Assembly (NCBI RefSeq): GCF_005234135.1
Contig: NZ_CP039964.1
Span: forward strand, 1,426,001 to 1,490,000
From: Pseudorhodobacter turbinis
GTDB taxonomy: Bacteria > Pseudomonadota > Alphaproteobacteria > Rhodobacterales > Rhodobacteraceae
Length of the DNA: 64,000 bases
Direction: 5' to 3'
In this document: in pieces, positions 34,616 to 44,030 of the stretch
How the letters are laid out: the number at the start of each line of letters is the position of its first letter
Position numbering within the stretch: position 1 is the first letter of the stretch
Translations under genes and position numbers: made by a program
The notes under the pieces: model-generated
Database searches by the model: none
Seen by the model: only the letters and a program-made list of their open reading frames with translations
Told to the model about the DNA's origin: nothing

Positions 34616-37600
34616 CGACGAGTTTGGAAGTCCGCGAAACCATATTGACCAAATTGCGCCGTGACCTGATCGGCCCCAATCCCACCCCGGAAGATGCCGA
34701 TCTGACGACTGAAATCCTGCCCGAGGAACCTTCGAAATGGTATCTGACCGGCTGGATCGCCCCCACGCAGGACGGCACATCGCCGCTGGACGAAGACGAC
34801 GTTGACGCCCCGGCCGAGGAAACCCTCGCCGGGCTGGAAGCCCCAAGCACCGCCCCCGACGACGAAGGCACCGCCCAAGACCACACCGCCCGCAAACGCT
34901 TTCTGCCCACCTCGCTCGGCCTGTCCACCGCCCTGCCGATCACGGCGACCGAGGTGACGGTGACACTCGACTGGGGCGACTACATCGCTGAACCAATGCC
35001 ACCCGAAGCGATCCTGGAGGCCGAGGGTCGCACCGCAATGCCCGACGTCCGCTGGAGCCGCAAACCGCGACACGTGACCCACAAGCTGGTACTGAAGGAA
35101 GGCAAGTGGGACGAAGTTCTGCCCGGCAGCAAAACCCTGATCAATCGACCCGGTGCATTGGTCCTGTCGATGATTTGCCGCAAAACCAAGATGCGTCAGG
35201 CCGAGGGGCCGGATGTGGACATCTGGTCGCTTTCGGTATTCGTCGTGAACCGCCGTGCCGTGGTCCGCAACCGCCGCTTTGCCGAAATGTCCTATGCGTT
35301 CCAAGTGCGGATGACAGTGGAATGTGCGCAAGGCATCGTGGCGGGCTATGATCTGACCGGCTATCGTTCCACCGACGCCGACCTGCGCACGCACGACCTA
35401 CATTATCACGACGTCCCGCAATACGCCGCTGGCCGCAACACCGCTTGCGCGCATGAAACAGATTCCGATGGCGTGGTTCGCCGAGTACGCACAGAACCGA
35501 TGCCCGTGGCCGAGGTCGAACGAGTGGCCCCAAACGAAAGCATCACTGGCGTCACTTTCGACATGATCGCCCTGCGCGACGCCGCACGCGCCGGGGCAGA
35601 TCCGCTGCGCGCCGCCTTGGCCGATCTCCCACGTCACTACGGCGACTGGATCACAGCCCAGTCACCGTTGGCGGATCAGTTTGCAAGCGAGCCGCTTCGT
35701 CGCGACATGGCGCAAGAGTTGATCAAAGCCCAATCTGAAACCAAGGCACGGATGGAAGCCGGGATCGAACTGCTGCTGACCAACGACATGGCCCGGACAG
35801 CCTTTGTGGCGATGAACGAGGCGGTGGAAACCGCAGGCCGCCGCCGTTTCGCGTCTGAGCGCGGCGTGCCGTTGGACCAGATAGGTCCACTAAAGTGGCG
35901 GCCCTTCCAGTTGGCCTTCATCTTGGTGAACCTCTCGGGCCTGACTGACAAGACCCACCCCGACCGCGAAATCGTCGACCTGCTGTTCTTCCCCACAGGT
36001 GGTGGCAAGACTGAAGCCTACCTCGGCCTAGCTGCGTATACCATCGCGCTTCGGCGCCTTGGTGCATCGGGCGTTTTGGGTGCGGGAGTGACGGTGATCA
36101 TGCGCTATACACTGCGCCTGCTGACACTGGACCAATTGGGCCGGGCCGCTGGCGTGATTTGCGCCTTGGAATTGATGCGCTGTTCAGACGCTTGGAAGGA
36201 CACGCAGGGCAAACGCATGCTTGGCGATTGGGACATCGAGATCGGTCTCTGGATCGGATCGGCGGCATCCCCGAACAGGCTGGGCGGCAAAGGCGATACC
36301 GGTGATGACCGGGCTGTCACGCGGGTGCGGGCGTACCGCAAGCGCAGTGGACCCGCGCCAGCGCCGATCAGGAACTGTCCGTGGTGCGGCTCCAACCTTG
36401 GGCATAACAGCTTTAAATGCTGGCCGAACGAACAGGTGCCGACGCGCATGCTGATCATTTGCCCGAATGTTGACTGCGACTTCACCGGTGATCGTGCTCT
36501 GCCCATCTTGGCAACCGACGATGAAATTTACCGGCGTTTGCCCGCGTTCATCGTGGCGACCATCGACAAGTTCGCGGCTTTGCCTTGGGTCGGTCAGACT
36601 GGTGCGTTTTTCGGTCACGTCGACAGAGCCGATAACCAAGGGTTTTACGGGGCATCCGAACCTCGTAGTGGGGCGCGGTTGAACAACGGCTGGCAGCTGG
36701 ATCCACCAGATCTGATCGTGCAGGACGAACTTCACCTGATTTCCGGCCCGCTTGGCACCGTCGCGGGGCTGTATGAGACCGCAATTGACTATCTGGCGAC
36801 AAGACATAAAGGCGACGATCGGATCAGGCCAAAGATCGTCGCGTCAACCGCTACGGTCCGACGGGCCCAAACCCAGATCCGAGCTCTGTTTGACAGAAAC
36901 GAAACAGCGATCTTCCCTCCCCCTGGTATCAGCCGCCGCAACAGCTTCTTCGCCGAAACACTGCAAGCAAGCGAGGCAAACCCAGCAAGAAAGTACATCG
37001 GCTTAGCCGCCCTTGGGCGCGGGCCGAAGCTCGTTTTCTTGCGCGCCCTCGTCTCACTTGAGGCTGCAGCGCAGTCTGAGTTCGACGCGCAAGGCGCTGC
37101 AACCGGTAATGCTGCGGACCCCTACATGACTGCAATGTGCTATTTCAACGCGTTACGAGAACTGGGTGGCGCTCGACGGATCGTTGAAGACGAAGTGCGC
37201 GACCGCGCTCAACGCTATGGCGCCGAACGGCGAAGAATAAGTCCTACCGACATTCCATTCGCAAATCGCAAGATCGCTGCACCGGTGGAGCTGACATCCC
37301 GCGAAAGCACTGACCAGGTGGCGCAGTCGAAACGACGTCTGGATTCCAAGGCTGGATCAAAAGACGCCGTTGATGTTGCCCTGGCAACCAACATGATTTC
37401 GGTCGGCTTAGACATCACACGCCTGGGTTTAATGGTGGTGATGGGCCAACCTAAAGCAACGGCAGAATATATCCAGGCAACCAGTCGCGTTGGCCGCGAC
37501 CATCAGCGACCCGGACTGGTTCTTTCTCTCCTAAACGTACATAAGCCTCGTGACCGCGCGCACTATGAGCGCTTCGGGTATTTCCATGAAAGCTTTTATC

Positions 37601-38061
37601 GCGGCGTAGAAGCCACTAGCGTCACCCCATGGGCTGACAGGGCCTTGGATCGGGCTCTTGCTGCTGTTCTTGTCGCAATCATTCGGCACGCTGACCGCCA
37701 ATACGGCGGTGATGAAGCGGCAGGCGTATTTTCACTGCCTCAACCTGTCTTTGATCGCGCACTCGCATACATAGTCGAGCGCGCAGCCCCCTTCACCGAA
37801 GTGTCCAGTGACCTCGAAACACAGATCACGTCACTTGCGGATATCTGGGCCAAGACCGCCGCGTCGCAAACCGGAAACGGGGGTAGGTTGAGCTACAATC
37901 GGCGTGGACAGAACAGTTTGCTTCAAGACGTTCTGGATCCCCAAACTAAGACACTTGATCAAGAGCGGCAGCTTTTCACGGCAGGGCGATCCATGCGGGA
38001 TGTTGAACCCGTTGTCAGGCTAGACATTTGTGGCCCGAACGCGCGCCCGCTTCAGAGCTGA
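34612..38061 (+). CDS. drmA: DISARM helicase DrmA
   Basis: 1149 residues, ATGA-coupled to drmMI. SF2 helicase: Walker A 'FFPTGGGKTEAYLG' (~461), DExH box 'QDELHLISGPLG' (~704), 'VASTATVRRA' (~742), motif VI-like 'TSRVGRDHQRPG' (~954). A zinc-finger-like insertion (CPWC at ~588, CPNVDC ~617) lies between motifs I and II. DrmA with DrmB forms the DISARM core complex that binds free DNA 5' ends and blocks entering phage DNA. All motifs appear intact. Confidence 0.9.
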   Translation: MTTSLEVRETILTKLRRDLIGPNPTPEDADLTTEILPEEPSKWYLTGWIAPTQDGTSPLDEDDVDAPAEETLAGLEAPSTAPDDEGTAQDHTARKRFLPTSLGLSTALPITATEVTVTLDWGDYIAEPMPPEAILEAEGRTAMPDVRWSRKPRHVTHKLVLKEGKWDEVLPGSKTLINRPGALVLSMICRKTKMRQAEGPDVDIWSLSVFVVNRRAVVRNRRFAEMSYAFQVRMTVECAQGIVAGYDLTGYRSTDADLRTHDLHYHDVPQYAAGRNTACAHETDSDGVVRRVRTEPMPVAEVERVAPNESITGVTFDMIALRDAARAGADPLRAALADLPRHYGDWITAQSPLADQFASEPLRRDMAQELIKAQSETKARMEAGIELLLTNDMARTAFVAMNEAVETAGRRRFASERGVPLDQIGPLKWRPFQLAFILVNLSGLTDKTHPDREIVDLLFFPTGGGKTEAYLGLAAYTIALRRLGASGVLGAGVTVIMRYTLRLLTLDQLGRAAGVICALELMRCSDAWKDTQGKRMLGDWDIEIGLWIGSAASPNRLGGKGDTGDDRAVTRVRAYRKRSGPAPAPIRNCPWCGSNLGHNSFKCWPNEQVPTRMLIICPNVDCDFTGDRALPILATDDEIYRRLPAFIVATIDKFAALPWVGQTGAFFGHVDRADNQGFYGASEPRSGARLNNGWQLDPPDLIVQDELHLISGPLGTVAGLYETAIDYLATRHKGDDRIRPKIVASTATVRRAQTQIRALFDRNETAIFPPPGISRRNSFFAETLQASEANPARKYIGLAALGRGPKLVFLRALVSLEAAAQSEFDAQGAATGNAADPYMTAMCYFNALRELGGARRIVEDEVRDRAQRYGAERRRISPTDIPFANRKIAAPVELTSRESTDQVAQSKRRLDSKAGSKDAVDVALATNMISVGLDITRLGLMVVMGQPKATAEYIQATSRVGRDHQRPGLVLSLLNVHKPRDRAHYERFGYFHESFYRGVEATSVTPWADRALDRALAAVLVAIIRHADRQYGGDEAAGVFSLPQPVFDRALAYIVERAAPFTEVSSDLETQITSLADIWAKTAASQTGNGGRLSYNRRGQNSLLQDVLDPQTKTLDQERQLFTAGRSMRDVEPVVRLDICGPNARPLQS

Positions 38062-38070
38062 GGATAGACA

Positions 38071-39918
38071 ATGAGCGACAACGAAATTCGCCTAAGCCAA
38101 ATGATTATGGGGTTCGGGCCAGGTGCGATGATCGACCTTCCTTCTCGGTCAATCATTGTCGGCGGACTGCCCTTGTGGCGGCAGCAGATCGAGCCTCGGA
38201 TCATCATTGAACCCCGACTGCAAGAAATGCTTGAGCGCAGTCTGACCGAGAGTGGTCGGCTACCCGCTGGAGTTCGGCTTACGCTTCGTCAGCCACCGTA
38301 TGCGACGAACGATGGCGATCGTATGAAGCGCGATGTGCCTGCCCTAGTGTTCCCTCTATGGTTTGTCTGCGACCCTGACTCTGGCACAACGCCGTCGGCG
38401 GGCGGATCGAGACGTCGCATGGTTCAATGGAAAGAAATGGAGTGGTCATCGGGGAGGTTCAAAGACGGTAGCAAAACCGTAAGCGTCACGCCGATGCGAT
38501 TTGTCGCTGCATGCAAAAAGGGACACATGCAAGATATCAACTGGCGGGGCCTTGTTCATCGTGGACAGGGGCAGACTGGCTGCAGATCTGCAATGTGGTT
38601 TTTGGATCGAGGAACCAGTGCGGATCCGAAGGACCTGTCCATCGAATGTGACTGTGGCGCGCGCGTTGAGTTCGAGTATCTTTTTGCTGAAGGAATTCTT
38701 GGCGGATGCAACGGCCATCAGCCTTGGCTTGGCGACCAGTCGGTGGACCCAAAGGGCTGCAACGAAAACTTAAAGCTCCTGGTTCGCGGTGCAACAAATG
38801 CCTATTTCCCGCAAGTTGCAAACGTCATAGCGCTGCCCATCGATGCCGACCATATCGGGGATATTATCAAGGCAAATCTGGCAAGCCTTGCAAAGCTAAC
38901 AAGTGTAGATCAGCTGATCGGGGTACTGAGCTTCAACCAAGCGCTATCCAGCATGTTTGGTGCGGTCGATCCGGTTCAGATTTTTTCAAGAATTCAAGAG
39001 CTCAAAGGGGCGGCCAATCCCGCCACCCCTGTCGCAGGATCTCCGAAAGTTGCTGAGTTCGACATTTTGGCCTCTGGAAAAGATCTGATAGGTATCAATT
39101 CAATCGACTCCCGGCTGCATGCAAAAACACTGAAAGATGATGAGTGGAGAACCGGCGATATCCTCGAGCAGTTGCTTACTCGCGTGGTAGCGGTCAAGCG
39201 GCTGACGGAAGTGACCTGTTTGTATGGATTTACTCGTCTCGAACCTGCCCCTGTTGCATCAGATGGCAGTTTGGAAGAGGTCCTACTTGCCGTCGAGGGA
39301 GCGAGTCTGGGCGAAGCAGACTGGCTTCCGGCAATCGAACAAAACGGCGAGGGCATTTTTTTACAGTTCGATCCGGCGGCTGTCTCGGCAATCGTGCAGT
39401 CGAAGTTCAACATTGACCGTGTCAATGAACTTCGTTTAGCCTATGATGATTGGACTGGGAAATTCAAGAACTCCCCGAGCTTTCCTGGCGGTGCGTACAC
39501 TTTTCTGCACTCGCTTTCACATGCGCTGATGTCAGAAATAGCCCTCCAATGCGGTTACCCAGCAACCTCCATCAAGGAAAGGGTGTACGCTCTGCCCACT
39601 GACGGCACGCAGGGTACAATCGGCCGACTTGGCATCTTGCTCTACACATCCGCATCTGGCGCACAGGGGTCTCTTGGAGGTTTGGTAGCAATGGCGCCCA
39701 AGATCGTTAACCTGATGGGCGCTGCCGTTGAGAAGATGCAGGTTTGCTCAAACGATCCTATTTGTTCCGAGAGCACGCCTCAGGCACACTTTGACGGGTC
39801 GTTGGTGAATGGTGCCGCCTGCAATGCGTGCTTACTAGTCCCGGAGACGAGTTGCGAAATGCGCAACATGCTGCTTGACCGTCTAATGTTGTTGGATCTG
39901 CATTCAGCTTTTGCTTGA
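38071..39918 (+). CDS. drmB: DISARM DUF1998 protein DrmB
   Basis: 615 residues, 9 bases after drmA, with GAGG before the ATG. N-terminal 'LSQMIMGFGPGAMIDLPSRSII' is the DrmB opening; Cys pairs in 'IECDCGARVEF' and 'GGCNGHQPW' may bind zinc; the C-terminal DUF1998 domain carries 'CSNDPICSES' and 'NGAACNACLLVPETSCEMRN'. DrmB helps DrmA recognise DNA. It is the last DISARM gene: no phospholipase-D gene (drmC) follows within the window. Confidence 0.9.
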   Translation: MSDNEIRLSQMIMGFGPGAMIDLPSRSIIVGGLPLWRQQIEPRIIIEPRLQEMLERSLTESGRLPAGVRLTLRQPPYATNDGDRMKRDVPALVFPLWFVCDPDSGTTPSAGGSRRRMVQWKEMEWSSGRFKDGSKTVSVTPMRFVAACKKGHMQDINWRGLVHRGQGQTGCRSAMWFLDRGTSADPKDLSIECDCGARVEFEYLFAEGILGGCNGHQPWLGDQSVDPKGCNENLKLLVRGATNAYFPQVANVIALPIDADHIGDIIKANLASLAKLTSVDQLIGVLSFNQALSSMFGAVDPVQIFSRIQELKGAANPATPVAGSPKVAEFDILASGKDLIGINSIDSRLHAKTLKDDEWRTGDILEQLLTRVVAVKRLTEVTCLYGFTRLEPAPVASDGSLEEVLLAVEGASLGEADWLPAIEQNGEGIFLQFDPAAVSAIVQSKFNIDRVNELRLAYDDWTGKFKNSPSFPGGAYTFLHSLSHALMSEIALQCGYPATSIKERVYALPTDGTQGTIGRLGILLYTSASGAQGSLGGLVAMAPKIVNLMGAAVEKMQVCSNDPICSESTPQAHFDGSLVNGAACNACLLVPETSCEMRNMLLDRLMLLDLHSAFA

Positions 39919-40348
39919 GCAAGCTGAAAAAGCAAGCACACTTCCTCCCGATGTCGGGCACCTGCACTTCAGCCCCCCACGGCATGGTTCCTCCCCGGCC
40001 CCGAACGTATGCGGGGGGGCGCAGCGCGGCATTTCGCTAGCGAAAGTGGATTTCGTGGGGGAATCCACCCAAATCCACCTGATGATAAGATGTGGTAATA
40101 AATACATAATTATCAGTAACTTAAACGTTCTATATTTTGGACCACTGGATTTCTTGTGGAATCCAGCAAATCCACTTGGTCAAATCCACTTGACCAAATC
40201 CAGCCTGCCAAACTTACGAACTACGACGGCTTTAGAAACAGCGCTGTGACCTGCCACGGCCCACATAGTCAAGTTCGACTGCCCGCATCCTCGGTGGCTG
40301 TTGCGCCTTCGGTCAATCCGTTGGAAAGGGTGATCAAACAGCATGGCG
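39919..40348. other. 430-bp non-coding region after drmB with nested palindromes
   Basis: No gene. Holds the palindromes described at 40032-40166, an AT-rich block near 40085-40140 and the iterated AAATCCAC words. Separates DISARM from the convergent DUF3489 gene. Confidence 0.6.
40032..40202. repeat. palindrome plus two matching hairpins and AAATCCAC iterations
   Basis: A perfect 14-bp palindrome TTTCGCTAGCGAAA (40032-40045) is directly followed by GTGGATT-N9-AATCCAC (40046-40068). A second copy of the same design, CTGGATT-N8-AATCCAG, is at 40145-40166, followed by repeated (C)AAATCCA(C/G) words, including GGTCAAATCCACTTGACC. The similarity of the two hairpins in arm and loop suggests a repeated site for a protein. 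Confidence 0.7.
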
Positions 40349-40876
40349 TCACCGGCTGATCCGGTACACCCGAGCCCTGCCCTCTTCCTTGGCGGAGGTC
40401 ACGGTCAGCCCGAGTTTCTTGCCCAGCGCTCCCGATATGGCACCGCGCAAAGTGTGAGCCTGCCATCCGGTGGCGGCGATGAGGACCTCCATGGTTGCGC
40501 CTTCCGGCGCTTTCAGGAGGGCAATCAGTTTTGCCTGTTTGGTGCCCGGGCGTGAGACGGGGCGTGCGAGATTGGAAACATTGGACAGAAGATGATTTGC
40601 CGGAGGCATTGGTTCCGGCACGATCCCGATTGCGGTTAGCCCCGCATTGGTCACTTTGAGCGTTGTGCCGTTGCCATCACCGGTTTCACGCCAGAGGGGA
40701 TCGCCTTTGCGAATGTCGGCGTCGACTTCTTCTATCAAACCACGTTCGATCATCTTGGTAACGGCCATCTTCGCCGCAGCACCATGCAGGCCCTTCGGCA
40801 ACGGCATGGCAATATTGCCGGGGCGCTGGGCACCGGCGGTCAGGATAACGGTTTGCGTCTCGGTCAGTTTCGTCAT
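40349..40876 (-). CDS. DUF3489 domain protein
   Basis: 175 residues with AAGGAGA before the ATG. The C-terminal half matches the DUF3489 pattern: 'GTKQAKLIALLKAPEGATMEVLIAATGWQAHTLRGAISGALGKKLGLTVTSAK', a winged-helix-like DNA-binding module common in alphaproteobacterial phages and islands. The N-terminal half ('TETQTVILTAGAQRPGNIAMP') is a second helical module often found with it. Function unknown; probably a regulator. First of a minus-strand cluster of small genes. Confidence 0.85.
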   Translation of the reverse strand: MTKLTETQTVILTAGAQRPGNIAMPLPKGLHGAAAKMAVTKMIERGLIEEVDADIRKGDPLWRETGDGNGTTLKVTNAGLTAIGIVPEPMPPANHLLSNVSNLARPVSRPGTKQAKLIALLKAPEGATMEVLIAATGWQAHTLRGAISGALGKKLGLTVTSAKEEGRARVYRISR

Positions 40877-40888
40877 GACTGGTTCTCC

Positions 40889-41026
40889 TTACATGTCATT
40901 CTGGGCAAGGAATGCCGCGATGCGCAATTGCTGGGCGATGGCATCATCGCAAGAGCCGAAGCGTACGGCGTCACATGCGGCAGTGATGGCATTACTGTTC
41001 GATCTGACGGCGCTGGGCGCGGTCAA
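40889..41026 (-). CDS. possible 45-aa small protein
   Basis: A minus-strand frame with TTG start reads 'NAITAACDAVRFGSCDDAIAQQLRIAAFLAQNDM' to a stop 12 bases before the DUF3489 gene. The composition is protein-like and the spacing fits the gene cluster, but the start is weak and it is too short to be sure. Confidence 0.3.
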   Translation of the reverse strand: MTAPSAVRSNSNAITAACDAVRFGSCDDAIAQQLRIAAFLAQNDM

Positions 41027-41034
41027 TCGGCATG

Positions 41035-41247
41035 TCAGGCATCGTCTTTCACATCGGGTTGGGCGTCGACAGTAGCGGCTTCCGTATTGATGGCGTGATA
41101 ACCACTGGTCACAAAGAGATGGTCATCATTGTGATCCGTTTCGGTCAGGAAGATTTCAGCAGCGCGCATGGCGGCAGATTCAGTGGCCGCTTCAACCACC
41201 ACGCGGTGGGTGAGAGTTTCGATCAATGTCACGGTGAACTTCGGCAT
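41035..41247 (-). CDS. DpnD/PcfM-like small protein
   Basis: 70 residues: 'FTVTLIETLTHRVVVEAATESAAMRAAEIFL' has the beta-beta-alpha pattern of the short DpnD/PcfM-like proteins found on mobile elements. GGAG lies ahead of the ATG. Function unknown. Confidence 0.65.
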   Translation of the reverse strand: MPKFTVTLIETLTHRVVVEAATESAAMRAAEIFLTETDHNDDHLFVTSGYHAINTEAATVDAQPDVKDDA

Positions 41248-41335
41248 CTCTGGCTCCGCACGTGGGCCGCGCGGGATGCGTTGCCTGCTACCCAGTCAAG
41301 CCCCCGGCTGGGGGCTTGGGGGAAATAGACCGACC

Positions 41336-41563
41336 TTATTCCGCGTGTTCGCCTTCCTTGAACGCGCTGTCAGTGATCTGGCGCAGTTGGCTGGCGTAAT
41401 GGGTCAGGGTGCCGACATGACCCCAGCTTATCTCGTCCGGGTGTATGTCGAAATGATTGCCGCTAAGGGTGGTGAGCCGATCAAGCATGACGTCGATTTC
41501 GCGCTTAGCGGCAACGAATGCGTCAATGGCCTTGGCGTTGTCAGTGGCGATGCGGTTGGCCAT
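41336..41563 (-). CDS. small hypothetical island protein
   Basis: 75 residues, helical, acidic, with AAGGAAA before the ATG. No motif recognised. Same direction and style as the two genes after it, consistent with a phage-like accessory cluster. Confidence 0.6.
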   Translation of the reverse strand: MANRIATDNAKAIDAFVAAKREIDVMLDRLTTLSGNHFDIHPDEISWGHVGTLTHYASQLRQITDSAFKEGEHAE

Positions 41564-41687
41564 GGCTGTTTCCTTGCTGTTTCGCGTCGTAGACTGAATC
41601 GCGCTTTAAGCCAGCGTCGCTCAAAAGCAGCCCTTGATCAACAAAATAACAAGCGATATCATTGCTTTGATTGCATAGGAGATGGCA

Positions 41688-42230
41688 ATGAACGGCATGA
41701 GCGAGCGGGACTATTCCAATCATTCTGGTATGTCGCGAGGGGCGGTTCAGAATGCCAAACGCAGCGGCAGGCTAGTGTTTTATGCCGACGGGTCGATCAA
41801 CGCTGTCGCATCCGATGCGCGCCGGATGGAAATGACGGACCCCGATCAGCAGCGACGCTCATTTGGCGGCGATGCTGGCATGCCGACTAGTGGCAGTGGC
41901 GGAACTGACAGCTATCTCAAAGCCCGGACGGCGTTGACTGTTTACCAGGCGCAGGAACGTCAACTGGCAATTCAGAAGAAGAAGGGTGCGCTGGTCGATC
42001 GCGCACGGGCTGAAGCGCTGGTATTCCGCTTGGCCCGGCAAGAGCGCGACACTTGGGTGACTTGGCCCAGCAGAATGGCGGCGTTAATGGCCGCCGAAGT
42101 GGCTGCAGAGGTGGAAAAGCAATCGGGCCAACCGGTGATGATCGATGCCACGATCATGCAAAGGGCGCTGGAAACCCATGTCAGAGCGCAACTTGAGGCG
42201 CTTGCCGATCTCAGAGTTTCGCTTGGGTGA
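41688..42230 (+). CDS. phage terminase small-subunit-like protein
   Basis: 180 residues from the second ATG, which has AGGAG at proper spacing. An N-terminal HTH ('ERDYSNHSGMSRGAVQNAKRSGRLVFYADGSI', Nu1-like) is followed by a helical region ('YLKARTALTVYQAQERQLAIQKKKGALVDRARAEALVFRLARQERDTW' pattern split in places) typical of small terminase or Nu1-type packaging proteins. No large terminase follows, so the packaging module is incomplete and the island ends close by. Confidence 0.7.
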   Translation: MNGMSERDYSNHSGMSRGAVQNAKRSGRLVFYADGSINAVASDARRMEMTDPDQQRRSFGGDAGMPTSGSGGTDSYLKARTALTVYQAQERQLAIQKKKGALVDRARAEALVFRLARQERDTWVTWPSRMAALMAAEVAAEVEKQSGQPVMIDATIMQRALETHVRAQLEALADLRVSLG

Positions 42231-42512
42231 CAATGGCGGTCAGACGGAGAATTTCGATCCCAGCTTTAAATGTACCGAAGAAGAGAATAGTGAGCGGGAA
42301 GGTGACGGAGTCGATGGATGCGCGCCTCTGTGGCGCGCTATCCGCCTATTTCGGCGCTGCATATCTCCCAACTGTTATTCGACTTACAACCTCGGATCGC
42401 TGCCGTAGGGGCTATTCAGGCAGACGAATTTGGGATCCGCGTCGTAGGGTCATTTCAATGTGACCGTAGAAATACGGATTGGCGTTTCACGTGCCGCCTG
42501 CGATGAAGGCGG
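42231..42512. other. intergenic region at the island/chromosome junction with regulatory repeats
   Basis: A 77-residue frame (42233-42463) is poorly supported. CGTAGGG words occur at 42404-42410 and 42443-42449, and the palindrome CCGTAGAAATACGG at 42464-42477. Confidence 0.4.
42464..42477. promoter_or_regulatory. candidate operator CCGTA-N4-TACGG before the sensor kinase
   Basis: Perfect 5-bp arms, 36 bases before the kinase ATG. The near-identical TCCGTAGAACTACGGA stands after the response regulator (44629-44644). Likely binding site of the FixJ-type regulator encoded here. Confidence 0.5.
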
Positions 42513-44030
42513 ATGAAACCTTCAAAAGTGACCAATCTTCATATCTGGCGATACGTCCTGCTATGGGCTCTCATGGTCGCATTGGCGCTTGGGGCATTGG
42601 CGCTGTTTGAGCGGCAAAGCCTGGTGCGCGAACTCACCGTCAAAAGCGGTATCTTGCACCGTTTGGCATCGCAGCGGGCGGATCAGCATGACGCGCATCT
42701 GACCTCTCTCTCGGCCATTTTCGTCGCGGGTGGCACCGCACGGCAGGATTTGCTGCTGGATGTCGGGGCAACGATCATGCGTTTCTATCCACGCATTGCC
42801 TCAGTGACGGTGACCGCGCTTGACCCTGCAGAGCCAACGATCCAAGCGTCACCCGGACTTGCCGCCGAGGATGAGGCCCTTATCCGCCAGATGGCACGCC
42901 GTTCCACAGGCGGGTTGCAAATCGAGCAAATGCCGACAATGCCTGACCACTATTTGTTGGTGAAGCGCAGCCCCAACACGGATGCGGCGCAACATGGATT
43001 GGCGCTTGTCATTGACGCGGCCGCGCTCATCCAGACCGACGACCCGTTTTGGACGCGCCCCTCCGTATCCCTTCGGCTGCTGACCCCGAAGGGGCGCCAA
43101 TTGATCGGCACCCCTGAGACAGCTGAACCGGGCTTTGCCAAACCTCTGGGCAGTGCGTCCCAGCCATTGATCTTGGAAGCCTCCATGGCAATCGGCATGG
43201 CCGATATTTTGCCGCCAAGAATGGCCCTAATCACAGCGTTATTGGCGACGGCCCTGTTCTTGCTGACATTCCACACGCTGAGGCAACGAACCCGCGCGAA
43301 AGCGGCAGAACTCCGCGCCGACCTGAGCGCGCAGGAAACCCGGCTCGCCCATGCGTCGCGCGTCAATGCATTGGGAGAAATGGCCAGCGGCATGGCGCAT
43401 GAGTTGGCACAGCCTTTGACCGCTATCCTCAGTCTGGCGCAGGCCGGGCGTCATTTGGCGCGGCGGGGTGAGGTCGCGCGGTTGGGCAGCGTTCTGGACG
43501 ATACCGTTTCACAGGCCCAACGCGCGGCTGATATTCTGGACCGGCTGCGGCGGTGGAGCAAACCGAACCGCTCGCCCGCCACTGCCTGCCCTCTGAATGA
43601 AGCGGCCCGCAGTGTTGAGCGGCTTCTGGCACGGGCGGCAACAACCGCAAGGGCCTCGGTCACTTTGGCGCTGTCGACTGCACCCATCTTGGTGAATGCC
43701 GACCCTGTAGAGCTGGAGCAGGTTGTCTTCAATCTGGTGCGAAACGCGCTTGATGCCTCGGACGGTGCGCGCATCACGATCCGGACCAAGACCAATGGCG
43801 CGGTGGCGATATTGGAGGTGAGCGACACTGGGCCGGGCGTGCCAGACGATATCAAGGCGCGGATATTTGCGCCCTTTGTCACCGGCAGGCCGGATGGGAC
43901 CGGGCTTGGACTGGCGCTGTGTCAGCGCCTTATCGAGGAAATGGGCGGTGAGATTTTACTGCTGCCCGATGCAGCTGAAACGACGTTTCGACTGTCTTTA
44001 CCCCTCTCTATCCCTCAGGATGCACCATGA
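42513..44030 (+). CDS. sensor histidine kinase (FixL-like)
   Basis: 505 residues. One N-terminal membrane helix (~12-33), an extracytoplasmic sensor region (~35-235), a second helix (~235-258), HisKA with phosphoacceptor H296 ('LGEMASGMAHELAQPLTAI'), and HATPase_c with N box 'VVFNLVRNALDAS', G1 'VSDTGPGVPDD' and G2 'GTGLGLALC'. Phosphorylates the next-gene regulator, with which it overlaps by four bases. The ligand is unknown; the sensor region has no recognised domain. Confidence 0.9.
   Translation: MKPSKVTNLHIWRYVLLWALMVALALGALALFERQSLVRELTVKSGILHRLASQRADQHDAHLTSLSAIFVAGGTARQDLLLDVGATIMRFYPRIASVTVTALDPAEPTIQASPGLAAEDEALIRQMARRSTGGLQIEQMPTMPDHYLLVKRSPNTDAAQHGLALVIDAAALIQTDDPFWTRPSVSLRLLTPKGRQLIGTPETAEPGFAKPLGSASQPLILEASMAIGMADILPPRMALITALLATALFLLTFHTLRQRTRAKAAELRADLSAQETRLAHASRVNALGEMASGMAHELAQPLTAILSLAQAGRHLARRGEVARLGSVLDDTVSQAQRAADILDRLRRWSKPNRSPATACPLNEAARSVERLLARAATTARASVTLALSTAPILVNADPVELEQVVFNLVRNALDASDGARITIRTKTNGAVAILEVSDTGPGVPDDIKARIFAPFVTGRPDGTGLGLALCQRLIEEMGGEILLLPDAAETTFRLSLPLSIPQDAP

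Noticed and set aside
34399..35394. 331-residue minus-strand ORF
   Set aside because: Antisense across the drmMI/drmA junction, composition of a shadow frame.
40046..40202. CRISPR-like repeats after drmB
   Set aside because: Repeat words are only 8-10 bases with irregular spacing; no spacer-repeat periodicity and no cas genes.
42233..42463. possible large-terminase start after the small-subunit-like gene
   Set aside because: 77 residues without any terminase motif; carries the regulatory palindrome region.
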